Shown here piece by piece: positions 11,771 to 24,600 of a DNA stretch of 64,000 bases (position 1 is its first letter; every line of letters begins with the position of its first letter). Below the pieces are notes generated by a model. That model was not told the DNA's origin. It ran no database searches and saw nothing but the letters and a program-made list of their open reading frames with translations. Made by a program: the position numbers and the translations under genes. Source of the stretch: Rhynchospora pubera (lineage: Eukaryota; Streptophyta; Magnoliopsida; Poales; Cyperaceae); NCBI GenBank assembly GCA_028095005.1, contig CM051461.1, positions 62,291,840-62,355,839 of the forward strand. The letters are read 5' to 3'.

Positions 11771-13665
11771 TACATATTAAAGCACGCATACCAAGAGGTA
11801 ATACGCTAGATCTAGGTTGTAAACGGATGTTTCTGCCGTTCGATTGGTTTTATCTGCGGTTGGATATCAATCGCCAGCCGAAGCAACACCATTGCTTGGT
11901 TTTCCATCTAATATAGAAATAAATTGAATAACACATCTATTTGTATCGCTGATAAATTAAAAACATATTTTTATTGTCTAACATTGTTTTGTTTCTTTAT
12001 TTGCCCACATATGAGGGCATCTTATGCTAGTTAGATTAATGATTTTCTAAAATTAAAAAAAAAACTTACAAATTTTGAAAAAAAAATATAAATTTAAATA
12101 TAAGAAAATAGCCTAGTAGTACTTTTCCAGATTTTTGTTGTCGTTGCGGAATTTCACTTAATTTTTTTTAAATATAATCTAATGTGTTGCTTCTCATTTG
12201 ATTTGGACTTCTTAATATTTTCTTGTAGTTTTTCTAGTAGCGTCACCAGTATCTTTGCCTCCATATATTGACCTCTACTTAATAAATAATAAGATATCTA
12301 AATTCAAGAGTGAGTAATCAAGACTGCAAGGCAATGTTAGTCATTTTAGTCTGATGTAAATTGTAATGTGAACATAATTGGGAAATAGTTTGATCTCTTT
12401 ATAATACCTACCAATATAAAAAAAAAACAAATTATTAATATTTTCATAAAGGAAACAGAACTTTCATTATTCTAACGGACCATATGGAATAAAAAGCAAG
12501 TTGTTCATAATTTTCATCAAGTTCCACTATAATTTTGAAAAGAAATAATGATAAGGACAATATTAAAGAATCTTGTTATTATGTCAATTATTAAAGCTAG
12601 GTGACCCGCCTCAGGGAAAGAGCACAAAGATAGGAAAACATGACAGGTGTGGGGTGGCATCAGATTCCAATCAATCAAAATCAAGAAAAAGTGGAGGCTG
12701 CAAGTGCAAGAGGGACAATTGCCATTTCCATGCCTAGCATCTAGCATCTAAACCCATTTCCTCTCCGTTCAAAAAGTATACCGAACACAAAAGATCCCCT
12801 TTTATCTTATTTAGTTTTTGCTGTTATTCTTACTTTTTCCATTTTTTTTTTTATTATTTTTCAATGGATGGTGAGAGTGACTGTGTGAGTGGTGGCCTTT
12901 CGGTTGAGTTGTGGTTTATTTTGTGGTCCAACGCGGCGCACAGCACGGGCCTTGCTCCTGACTTGTCATGGACCGAACGGCCATTTCGGCTCTATTGTTG
13001 CACCAACCCATGTTTTTTTTGCGTGTAACATGCATTTTATAGTTTTCTCCTCGTTCATGTGAGAATTTATGTAATAGAACTGTTAAAGTATTATATTCTT
13101 TTTGTATTGTTTTGCATAATTTTCATGTATCTTATTATCTTATCTTCCATTGTTCAAATTTTTAGCATTTGAACATATTATGAGTTTATGAAATTATGAT
13201 TTTTTTTAATAAAAATTGTTTATTGTAAGTTTTTTTTTTATCTTTTATGACAGATATTTCTTTTACTAGAGAAGAACTCGGAAACAACCCTTATATACAT
13301 AATAATGACATAATATAATCTCTATTGAATATTTTACTGATCTACTATATTTAATAAAAAATATTAACATGTTTTATTTGTTTCAACTAAACCATGTTAA
13401 TTTTTTAATTAAAAAAAACTACACAATAAACTTTTTGTTGGTGTGGAGAAACATTTAATTGGACATGGTTACATAGGAACATTCCTGATGCAGATTTTGG
13501 ATCTCTATCATGCATGCTTGGATATCGGCACCACGCATACTACATATTGGACTGTTGCAAAAGAACAAGCTTGAGAAAGTGGCCTGAGAGAATGGCGTGA
13601 AGTGCGTGTTAAGGAGAACTCTATTGCCTTCTTCTTCTGTGTCCCAATTCCCAAAGTATCTCTCA
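11771..13665. other. Intergenic, nothing recognised
   Basis: Repeat-poor AT-rich DNA. The somewhat GC-richer patch 12600-12990 was examined on both strands and has no frame resembling a known family. Confidence 0.5.
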
Positions 13666-13700
<35 letters not shown>

Positions 13701-13716
13701 TAATAATAATAATAAT
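13666..13716. repeat. (AAT)n microsatellite
   Basis: An interrupted AAT array with one AAC variant unit. The poly-Leu frame on the minus strand is a by-product. Confidence 0.9.
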
Positions 13717-16700
13717 CCCAAAGTAAATCATGAGTTTAAATAAAATGGCCCGATAACCAATATGGATATAATTTTTAAGGAGATGCCATAATTTTTATTG
13801 TTCTAGAATTTTGATTTTTGGGTTTTTTTTTCTCTAGAAAAGGGCAGGTACAATGGCACTAAGATTGTTGCCAAAAATGTCATTGTCACGGCAACATGCT
13901 CAACAGGGATTGCGAGAATAATTGGTCAAAATAGTATAAAGAACGTCTGTTCTATTGTAATTTGTTTTTTATATTTGTTTTATGCTGTGTTTTTTCCCAA
14001 GAAAATATTATATGTTGTGGATGGAATATGCACATGATAGAAGTTGGTTTTCTTTCCTCTAATTATCCTTTTTGTGTTGACTTGAGCCTTTAAGCCACGG
14101 TGCCTTTAAAAGGGCATACACTAGTAAATATATTAACAAATATATAGTTAGGAAATTGCAAAATCTACATCTACACATATATGTAAAGTATAAGTCTAGA
14201 AAATAACAAGGCATGGTGGGGCAAATAGCGGTCGTCATGCTATGTTTAAATGGGGGACCATTCAAGTGCATGTACCAAACAAAGCAAATATAACGCTTTC
14301 ATGAGTAGCATTTGTTTTCTCCTTTCCTGTTTCACTCATTTAGCTTTTAAGTCACTCAACCGCTATACAAATTCATAATTAATTTTCACTATTTTTAAGA
14401 GTTTAGAAATAGAGAGAAGCAAGCATGTTATTTATTTTTGTCCCTTTTAATTAGTTACGAAGGCATCATTCTCGGAGAACAGGTAAATGAACCTGGTAGG
14501 ATCTTTTGTCATATTATTTTTTATTGGAAAAAAGTAGCGCAAAAGAACATTAGTTCGACTATATGTTTTGATGAGTAGTGGCTACTTGTAAATAATAAAT
14601 ACAATCTAACTAGATCTAAATGAAAGGGACCTTGATTTTTTTTTTAATTCTTACTTACCAAAAAACGTCAATAATTGTCCACTTATAAAATCGTTGATGC
14701 AAACTTCTTATAACTAATCTTTTAAGAAAATTTTATTTCATGGATCATGGAGTTTTGATCAATCACAACCGTTCATAATTTAATAATAATAATAATATAT
14801 TTAGCCCGTAAAAAATATTAGTCAACAGTTGAATTTTCAGATTTTTATATTTGATTGTGTATTATTGTGTAAAAAGAAGAAAAGAAAAGGAAGAGACTGT
14901 TCTTAAAAAAAAAAAAAAAGACCCCGAAAGGGAGGCCTGCAAATACCTCAAGTAAAAGAGAAATGGTTTTCTTTTAGCCTTGTTCAACATCTTAGCACCG
15001 CCAAAACTTTTGATCTGCTGTCAAATATAAGACAGCCAGTTTTATTTAAAAAGTTGAAAATCTTAGGTTTGATTACGTACGTTGCGGACACAAACAAGTC
15101 AAAAGCACTTTTTTACTATTCCTTGATATTATTTTGTGCATTTTAACTTAAGAAAACAATAAGAAAGAAGATAGAATGTCTTTGAAGTAAAATAATGTTC
15201 AAACAGTAAAAAGGGGACCGAAAAAGTTAGGTCCATACTATATTTTACTATTTTAACCTTTTTGTTTTCAACAGACTTCATTATCAGCCAAAAGCAAAGC
15301 GGGTACAAAACAATGAACAATGGGCACTGATCCATACCCCAATAATTGAAGGGTATGAAGGGGACATCACACATTTTGTGGGTCCCACCCATTTTCAACA
15401 ATTTAGCTCCATTTATTTATGATTTATGACCTAACTTGCATGTATTGTGTTTTTACACAATGTTACTTTTTTTATTTCTACTCTGCCTAAACAAGGGGGA
15501 AAAATATATAAAAAAAAATAAAATATACTAACTGATTAAGTTAAGCGATATACTTAGTTTAACTATTTAGAATTTTGCGTTGCTTTGGTAAATTTGTGGT
15601 TATTATTGGCCCTCTAAAAGTTGCTGTTGCTTCCTTGACAGAAACTTGTTTCACATGGTACGAACCTGTGCTATCCATAGAAGATCAAAGGCTTCAAGAT
15701 TTGGCATGACAAGTATTAGTACCCGACAAGGGACGAGATATCCAACACTTTTCACTCACAGCATTAAAGATCTCCTCCAAAAAAAAAAACAAAAGGTACT
15801 GTTTAATAGCACACTCCAGTCAACACAACAAGAAGAAAAAAAAATAATAAAACTGAATCTTTTATTTATTAATTAATCGTTCTTCCTAGGATCCGTCCTA
15901 GATCTTAATTTAATATATTTAGCCACCAGCGTTTTTCAAATATTTATTCATTAAATAAAAGTTGATAGTAATCATCAGTAATTTGGCCACGTGGTTGGTC
16001 TGTTCATTGTGACCGTTGTTTAAAATAAAAATTAATTTAAATAGCGCTGAATAGTGAATAATATATTCTCATGGCTGCCAAATCTTTCTAATATCTTATC
16101 AGATACCTAAAGAGAATAAGATACACTAGTGATCATTGCATGTTTTTCTATTACAGCTGATTAAGCATGCACTCAAACTGGTATTTATTTATTTTTGACC
16201 GGATGATATCATGCTGATTTAGAGAGTGATATAGATAGATCTGTACACTGTAGAGGGTGCAAGTTGGAACGCCATAAGAGCGCCTCTTGTCTAAAGGACA
16301 TGATGATAAAAGGAGGTGTGGAGAAAAGGAGCGATTAAACGGTGGGGGAGGTGGTATGGTGGGCCCCACGCGTCCCACTCAAACGCCTTTTAGATTCTAA
16401 AGTTTAGAAAGAGATTTAAGAGATGCTTGTGGTGGCTCAAAGTGGAGGTTTCTATTCTTCCCACCATTTCTTGTCGGATCGGCTGCGCCATCTTTCTGTG
16501 TAGTCAAATGTGTTGCTCACTCTAGGAACCAGGGAATATGGAGCACGCCACTTGTAAAAGAACCTACCTTTTTCCCATGACAAATGCGCTACTTTTGCAT
16601 TGCTCCATTACAATACCTGCCATCTGTACCGATATGATAAAACATGTCACTTGCACAAAAGATGCCCTAGCTCGTTCAAGAATACAAACATTATTATTTA

Positions 16701-18730
16701 ATATATCAAATTTCTCTTCAGTCTGAATCTCATATGAAGTCATGCTTCAAAATAGAAAATTCATTAAAACAAGGTCAGTTGTTATTATAAGTTTACTTTA
16801 CACGATATATTTTAAAAGAACTTTCTCTTATTTTTTACACACACAACATGCGTATGTGAGATGCAAACATCTTGTGAAGTGTAAATAAAATTAAAAAGGA
16901 ATCAATCAATTTCACTTACAAATATCTCAACAGAAACTAATTATTTTTTTCCCAAAAAGCTTGACAAAAAAACCAATTATTTTTAATATCCATAATGATA
17001 AACTGTGGGAACTAAAATAAACAGTGGAGATATACTAGGAAATATCAATAAATTATTTTGTAATAAAGTGGAACCGAAGTCATGAAAGTTTGAGAACTTT
17101 GAAAAGTTCAATGAAAAGAGATGGAGCAAATAAGAGAAAAAGTAGGGAAAAAGAAAAGAAAAGACATAAAGGCTAAAGGATTCGAGAATAAAGTTTGGTG
17201 ATGAATAGCATTACCATGGATGGTATATAATCTCAAGATACATCTCTTTCTTGAAATAGTATGCTATATTGCCTATTGAGCCACGTTGCAATGTTTAGAT
17301 ACCATTTACACCATCAATTTGTGAGAATAAAAGAAAGAGAATTTTTCTTCTTTAATTTTTACCAGAAAAATTAATAAAAATGCAACTGCTGTTTTATTTT
17401 TAGAAAGAAACAAAAACTCTTCATATGCGCACCGAATATAAGTATATAACCTTTTCAAAGTATCAAATATACCAATTGGTAGATTTATACTCTTGGTCTA
17501 AGTGAGAAACTATATTTATCCAAAGAGGAGAAAATATAATTTTCGGTCTTAACTATTTAGATATTCTAAATTTCCATGGATATTTTTATTAAAAAATTAC
17601 GTACAAGTCAAGGTAACATATGCTATCATAATAAGATGTGTTTGTTGCAATTGGATGCAACCACCAAATATAAAATGATTTATGCGCACAGCATATAAAC
17701 AAAATGTTAATTTGGATTTGTTAAACTCCATATGTACAATGTACTCCATGTCTGAGAAGCAGCCGATCTGAGATATCTTTTTTAAAAAGTAACTCTGAAA
17801 TAAATAACAAAAAGAATGTAAAAGATATGATGAGAAAAGGCTCCTCATCCCAGGGTCAACCTTGTTAAAAAGGTGAATGTCTCTTGATCGTTGGAAGATA
17901 TATTATTGTAAACCAAGATTAGGTTTAGACTTTAGACCAAGACTACAATTCAATGCATGCGATGTGAGATAATCTATTGTTTTGTAATTTATTTGATGTT
18001 AATTTTCTTTGATATGGTGTTTTTTCATTTCTATGTGATCACTGGCTGACAAAAAATTATTTATAGAAAGTGTTATAATAACTTATAAAATTTTTCCAAG
18101 AAAGTGCATGGTCCAACTCATATAACATACCAACCTAAAAAAAAAATAGTTCACTCCTCTTTTAATTTATTGTTGTGCTTAACTAATTATCATCAATTAA
18201 GACATCATAAATTTATAAATTATCTAACAGATGGTATATCACACGTAACACATTTTGGTACGGGAAGCATCAAATTAATACGTTTAAACTACAATTAAGT
18301 GCTTTTTGAATTTTGAAATGAATTTAGAACTTGTTTGATTCCCAAATACTAATAATTAGTATTAAAACAATTTAAATAAATTAAAAGAAGCTAATTAATT
18401 ATCCCTTTTCTGAGATAGTGAGAACTTTTGAATTTGTTTCTTTCTTAAAATTTCATGACCATTTTTTTTTTGTTTTTAAAAAAATCATAGAACGATATGA
18501 AGAGAATTTGCTGAATGCTTGAACTCTTATTAAATTACAGACAAAGTGCATACTCTATTCTTGATGATTAATGAGTGGGAGGAAGAATGCATTTGCAATT
18601 TGCCATTTGCCATTTGCCTGGTCACAGAAATGATGACGCAAGACTTTCTTTTGGTGGGCACCAAAATTATTAGACGCACCCAAAGTTTTTGATGGCGATA
18701 TGAGATACGCTTCTCCCACCTCTAGGATCC
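13717..18730. other. Intergenic, nothing recognised
   Basis: Five kilobases with only short unrelated open frames. A GC-richer patch near 16240-16530 is the only compositional change. It shows no conserved coding frame and could be regulatory or a decayed exon. Confidence 0.45.
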
Positions 18731-18739
18731 ACATCCTCT

Positions 18740-18900
18740 ACAGCCAAGGTTTGGCTGTTCCAAACAGTCAAACACTTATTTTTTTAAATATTTCAACATT
18801 TTAAAATTCAAATGTTGAATCTAAACCGTTGATTTTGTTCAATTTTACGGGCGATACATTTTCATATAAGTTTTATGAAATTTGGAGCCGATTTGATACT
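18740..18900. repeat. Interspersed repeat, sister of 4530-4677
   Basis: Contains aaattcaaatgttgaatc, taaaccgttgattttgtt and gcgatacat in the same order and spacing as the copy that the LTR at 4678 interrupted. The element type is unknown. Confidence 0.45.
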
Positions 18901-19404
18901 TAATTAAGTGATCGAATTATGAACGTATTAGAATTAATCACTGATAGTTATAGACATGAACAATACAGCCAAGTAGACATGAACAATACAGCCAAGTAGC
19001 TTGCTGACAATCTTTTATAAAATTCCACTCTCCTATTTTATTTTTTTTGAAAATAATAAATACACTTCTAAATTGTCATCCCATCTGACATGGAAAATAT
19101 TGAAGACATCCTCTTAAAAGAGCACCCACGGATTCTCACACTTGTCTGACTCTCCAATCCGCATCTAACCCCGAACAACAATCCCTTGTTTATAGTCCAA
19201 CAGGGTACATAAAAAGCAGCCAATCAGGCACTAACAAGTGGACGATGATTTTCGATTTGCAGCAGACCGCGCTTTCCATTACGAGCCAGACCGTTAAACC
19301 ATTGTTTGTCTGCGCCTGGTTTCTTCCGTACGCACAATAGCTACACGTGTAGATAGCTAGTACTGTTAGAATGGTGTAAACCGTACTCCGAGATCCGGGA
19401 TTGA

Positions 19405-19770
19405 AGAGAGAATGTAACAACTGTCCGGACAAAAAGTGCTAGAAAGTTGACAGGCGACTCAATTGTGGACTGGAAGTGGTTCACGAAATGCCAAACAATC
19501 ATGGCGACTAAGACCACGCAACCGCCAAAATATCCTGACAAAAAAGAAAGTGGGGCCACTCTGCCATTGGTTGATCGATTTGTTCCTGTCGTGAACCGAG
19601 TCTTGGAAGGTAATGATGGGTTCGCCCGCAGTGTGATGTGCAGCCGTGCAGGGGAAAAGATAGCGCAATTGCACAAGGAGCTGACTCGTGTCCGTGCTTC
19701 CGCGACGGATCTTCTGCGGAATATCTGGCAAGACTTATGTAGGGTCTATGGCCTCGTTTGGATTGCTTAG
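19405..19770 (+). CDS. Unrecognised ORF in a GC-richer island (doubtful)
   Basis: The open frame runs from just after a stop at 19402 to 19770. The first ATG in this frame is at 19501 (MATKTTQPPKYP...), giving about 89 residues, basic and helix-prone in its C-terminal half (RAGEKIAQLHKEL). The region is richer in G+C than its surroundings and starts about 250 bp upstream in the same compositional island. The frame runs straight into a MITE at about 19750, so the 3' end is probably transposon-derived or lost. A 111-codon frame on the opposite strand (19341-19676) competes for the same DNA. I recognise no family on either strand. A decayed exon is plausible. Confidence 0.25.
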   Translation, partial: RENVTTVRTKSARKLTGDSIVDWKWFTKCQTIMATKTTQPPKYPDKKESGATLPLVDRFVPVVNRVLEGNDGFARSVMCSRAGEKIAQLHKELTRVRASATDLLRNIWQDLCRVYGLVWIA

Positions 19771-20110
19771 GAATAAGGAAGAATAGCTTCTTCCTAGACA
19801 TTCAAACAAAATATAAATAAAGAGAAGAATAATTTCTTTCTAGAAATAACTTCTTCTAATATTTATATATACATAATTTCAACAAAATTAACTAAATACT
19901 AATAGTTAAATAAAATTTTGTGTGCTCTTTAATTAGTACTTTATTTAATATTAAAATAATAATTTTTAATAATTTATTTAAATTAATATTAATTTACTTA
20001 TTCCTAACTCACCATTAAAATAATATTTTTTCTTCCCGAAATAACACTCTTCGAAATATTTTTTTCTTAAAATTCTTATTCCTTCTTTATTCCCAATTTT
20101 TTCTAGGTAC
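19750..20110. mobile_element. MITE of the GGC(T)CGTTTGGAT family, diverged
   Basis: It opens ggcctcgtttggattgc followed by taggaataaggaagaatag, the signature shared with 28879, 49367, 58178 and 58479. The right side carries the mirrored attcttattccttctttattccc. The exact right end is unclear. Confidence 0.5.
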
Positions 20111-20422
20111 ATGATGTGGTCGTCCACGCTAAAAAGACCGTTTATTATAACAGTTTTTTTTTTGGCATATGTACAGCTTTATTAAACTATCATGGCGTGT
20201 TATCTGAAATGTAGCGCAGAAGATAATACTTGGAAAATGCAGTAATAATTATCTTATCGCTTGAATCTTCAATCTTCAAATTCATAGTTGTGTGCAACTT
20301 TAACCAATTTTATTACTTTTCATTTTGGTGTTATAAGGTGAAATGACTCACTAGCGTAGTAATATCATCATGCAATCATAAATCCTATAAAAAAACATAG
20401 TTAATATTACTGTTGGTGACAA

Positions 20423-20470
<48 letters not shown>
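20423..20470. repeat. (ATT)n microsatellite
   Basis: An uninterrupted ATT array leading into TATATA. Confidence 0.9.
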
Positions 20471-20474
<4 letters not shown>

Positions 20475-21370
20475 ATTATATATATAAAGTAAATCTTAAT
20501 TAGAAATTATAGATCTACCATAAAAAAGATATATAAAATTAGTCTTAAAAGTTTTACATAATTACTAAGTAATAACTCAATATGCACATTTAGATTTAGC
20601 TATGGTATAGTTGGATGAACATATTGTTTCAATATTGAAATATCATTTTCATACCCGCATTGATGTAAGCAAATGAAATAAAATGACCATGATTATATGT
20701 TAAGAAATTACAAAAAAAATATTAATATAGAAATATTTGATGTATGGTTATTGTTGATTAGATTCTGGTGGAAGCACAGAAGATCCAGAAAAGCCTGCGC
20801 TGAATCCACCCGCCACTGGCACCATCTGGGAGTGGGACCCGCCACGACGGCCAAGTGGAAGTGGCCAGTGCTCCGAGCATCTGCACCCTTCCCCAGCCCC
20901 CCCCTTAATTTTGGTATTTTACCCACGCCAGCAAAAAGAAAAAGAAAAAAGGGAAATAAAATTATACGCTCGTGGCTCGCTCCTGTATTAGTGAATTGTA
21001 CTCCAGTCTACCTATAGTATACACTGACTCTAGACGCTGCGGACGACCAGCGAGATTTAGATAGCATCACTAGCACTGTAGAGTTTTACTTTTCTCTCCC
21101 TGCTCACTTCCTTCGTCTCTCTCTCTACAAAACTTAAAACCCAGGAGGGGCCCACCACATCTTTCCGTCCCGTCTCCACTTTTCATCTCATCTCAATATC
21201 TCAATATCTCATCACTCAATTTCGCGAGAGAGAGAGAGTTTGGGCTCTTTTTTAATCCCATTCGCACCACTCTCCATCGCTTCCAAGTCCCAACACTCCT
21301 CTCTCCAATTTTTTATTCACCCCCTGAAAAAACAATAAAATATCTCCTCAGCTCCCTCCCTCCGACTTCG

Positions 21371-21559
21371 CATCCTCTGGATGGCCATCCAGTGGATGGT
21401 TTCGATCTCAGCCGTCTGATTTAATCTCAATGGCTATAAATGCCCCGTGCATGATACTAAGATTGATAGGCCCGAAAAAATCTAACCGTTTAGATTAAAT
21501 CAGACGGCTCGGATCGAAAGACGTCCACTGGATGGTTGAATACAACCATCCAGAGGATA
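21371..21559. mobile_element. MITE in the SMXL leader
   Basis: Inverted ends ATCCTCTGGATGG (21372-21384) and CCATCCAGAGGAT (21546-21558). The mirrored interior has ccagtggatgg/ccactggatgg and cagccgtctgatttaatct against agattaaatcagacggct. It lies 53-240 bp upstream of the SMXL start codon. A related palindrome sharing the cagccgtc(c/t)gat block is at 32145-32330. It contains an ATG at 21381 that opens a 12-codon uORF ending at 21419. Confidence 0.75.
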
Positions 21560-21611
21560 CGCTCCCCCCTCCCTCCCTCCCCTTTTTAACATATGCTCTC
21601 TGCTCCTTCCC

Positions 21612-24600
21612 ATGCCTACTCCGGTGACCGCGGCGCGCGCCTGTCTGACGCCTGAGGCCTCCACCGCGCTCGACGCCGCCGTCGCCACCGCCCGTCGCCG
21701 CTCCCACGCCCAGACCACCTCCCTCCACTTCATCTCCAGTCTCCTCTCCAGCCCCCTCCTCCGCGATGCTCTCTCGCGCTCCCGCAGCACGGCTTACTCG
21801 CCTCGGCTGCAGTTCAAGGCACTCGAGCTCTGCTTCAGCGTCGCCTTGGATCGCCTCCCTTCCTGCTCCTCCTCCTCCTCCTCCTCCTCTGTTTCAGCCC
21901 CGCTCGACGAGCCTCCCGTCTCCAACTCCCTCATGGCCGCCATCAAGCGCTCCCAGGCCAACCAGCGCCGCAACCCCGATACTTTCCATCTCTACCAGCA
22001 GCAGACCCAGACTTGTACCAGCTCCAGTTCCTTCTCCGGAGTCAAAGTCGAGCTGCAGCAGCTCATACTCGCCATTTTGGATGACCCCGTCGTCAGCCGC
22101 GTATTTGCAGAAGCCGGCTTTCGCAGCTCCGATATAAAGCTCGCTGTTTTACGCCCCGCCCCGCCTCCCATCCTTCGTTTCCCCCGCAGGTGCCCGCCTC
22201 TCTTTCTCTGTAGCTTCTCTAATGGCTCTGACGAGCTTATTGGATCGGTGGCCAGTACCGGGAACGAGCACTGTCGCAAAATCGGGGAGATATTGTCCCG
22301 GGATTCTGGTAATGGGGGAAATCCTATGCTTATTGGAGCTGGCGCAGGCGATGCTGCCAGGGACTTCTCCGGAGCCGTTAACCGGCACAACTGGTCTCTC
22401 TTCCCACCAGAACTCGAGGGTATTCGAATTTTCAATGTGGAATTGGACCATGCAGATCAGATTGATGATATAGTTAACAGGTTTGGCGATGCTCCCGGGC
22501 CCGGGGTAGTTTTGAGTGTTGGTGATTTGAATGACTTGCTGGAGGGGGAGAAGGCTGGCCGGATTGTTTTGGAGGTCTCACGAGTTTTGGAGATCAAACG
22601 GGACCGGATTTGGGTTATGGGGTGGTCGGTGAACTACGAGACCTACTTGAAGTTCTTGTCCAAGTACCCCTTGGTGGACAAGGATTGGGAGCTTCGAATC
22701 TTACCCATTACTCCTTCCTCATCAAGGGCTAATGCAACTACTGCAAATGGATGCTTTAACAAAGCTCATAGGTTGGTGTCTTTGTTTGTTAGTTCATTCT
22801 TTTATGTAAAAATATGCATCTTTCATTAACTTGTTAGTTTAGTTTATTATTGATTTGTTTATAGTAGTGTTCTTTTTTAACCTTTGATAGATACTTGCTG
22901 TTTCACAGGAGTCAACACTCGTGTGTTGATGGTTGTCTTATAGTTTATATAAATTATTAAAATAAACATATACATTAATTGACCAGGTATTGGTTTGTTT
23001 GTTGGTTGGACAGTCCTACTATGTTAAAATATGCTTAGTATACTTCCATGTTAAACTGTGCTTACTAGTGTAATAAAGTTATCTTACCCCATACCTGTAT
23101 TCCGATTTATATGTGGCCTAAACTTGTGCATCCTACTAATTTTTGGTACAGCTTTGTTCCTTTTGGGGGTTTCTTTCCTGAAACATATCAGCCAGTGGGA
23201 GTGGTAAACAGCCCATACCAGTACCAGTCTGGTACGAGGTGTTCTAATTGCAACTATAATTACGAGCAGGAGGTCATGACCATTGTAAAGGCAAGTTCTG
23301 TCGAGGCTGTTGACCAAGTTCAGTCAAATTTGCCTTCTTGGATGTCGAAATCTAACTCAGGTGCCTTCTCCAATGGATTCGGGGATTCTGCGAAGGCAAT
23401 TACCTATTTTCTTATCTACAGAGTTTTATACCTGATAGTATTGCTACCAGTTGGATGGTTGTTTTTATGTGTGGTTGCAGATTTGGTAGTTTCACAGTTA
23501 TGTATTATCGGAAAGTCCGGTTTACCAGTATGGCAGTATGAATATAAACTTACTAATGTTGCAGAAAATATAAGTAAATGATTAGGACTTTACCATGTTA
23601 AACTCGTACTGAGTCCAACCAAGGTTTCCTTGTCAGGTAGCACATCAATTTTGATTGTTTTTTCAAGAGATGAAAAAGTGCACGAGGATTGAATACCACC
23701 TTACTGCAGAAAACCCTGCAACTTTAAACTATTGTTGGGTTTGTTACAAATCATGATTTTCGATCCACTGCAGGCCATGGATGATAATAAGATGGTGTTG
23801 AATGGTAAAATTGCCAACCTGCAGAAGAAATGGACTGATTACTGCCACCGTGTCCACACATCTTGTCCCCCAAGAATAGTGGCACCAGAGAACAACTATG
23901 CCTTGTTCCCTAGTTTTATTCCTGTAAACCAAAACCCTGCTATGGTGACCCTGCCTAGACCAAATCGTCCCACTCAAAGCATCTCACTTCCTTTAAGCAC
24001 CAATCTGAGAGACGAAGATTTGATCTCAAAGCTCCAACCAAGGCACTCGAAAAGTGAGCAACTCCACTTGCATGCATCCGAAGGCCATGCATCTCCTTCT
24101 TCAGCAACTTCAGTTACAACTGATCTGGCCCTGGCCACTCCTCGGGGTCTTTCTGAGAAATCGGAGAGCCCCAAAGCTCAGTTGCATTCCCAGGTTAACC
24201 TCAATGCAGATCCAGTTACCCCGAGTCGGAATCTAAATATTCCTGATGTAGCCAGTTACAAGTCATTTTTCACTGATCTGTTTAAACGGGTTGGTCGTCA
24301 GGAGGAGGCGTTGAAACATATTAGTGCTGTGGTTTGCTCCAGGGCTACTCCTAACTCTATTCGAAATTTGAGCAAACGGGGTATCTGGCTAGGGTTTCAA
24401 GGTGGTGATCAAAGTGCGCAAAAGAGAGTTGCAATTGCACTTTCAGAAATGCTATCTGGCAGAGCCGATAACTTGGTTTCTGTCGATTTGGGCAAGAGCT
24501 TCAATGTGAATAATCATAGGATGACAATCATTGATTACATAGCTGGTGAAATTCCGAAAATGGCCTCTGCAGTTGTCTATATTGAAAATGTCGATAAAGC

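Noticed and set aside
13455..13721. 88-codon minus-strand frame starting with poly-Leu
   Set aside because: Produced by the AAT repeat at 13666-13716.
21992..22451. 100-147-codon frames on the strand opposite SMXL exon 1
   Set aside because: Shadow frames of GC-rich coding sequence. The plus-strand protein is conserved and continuous.
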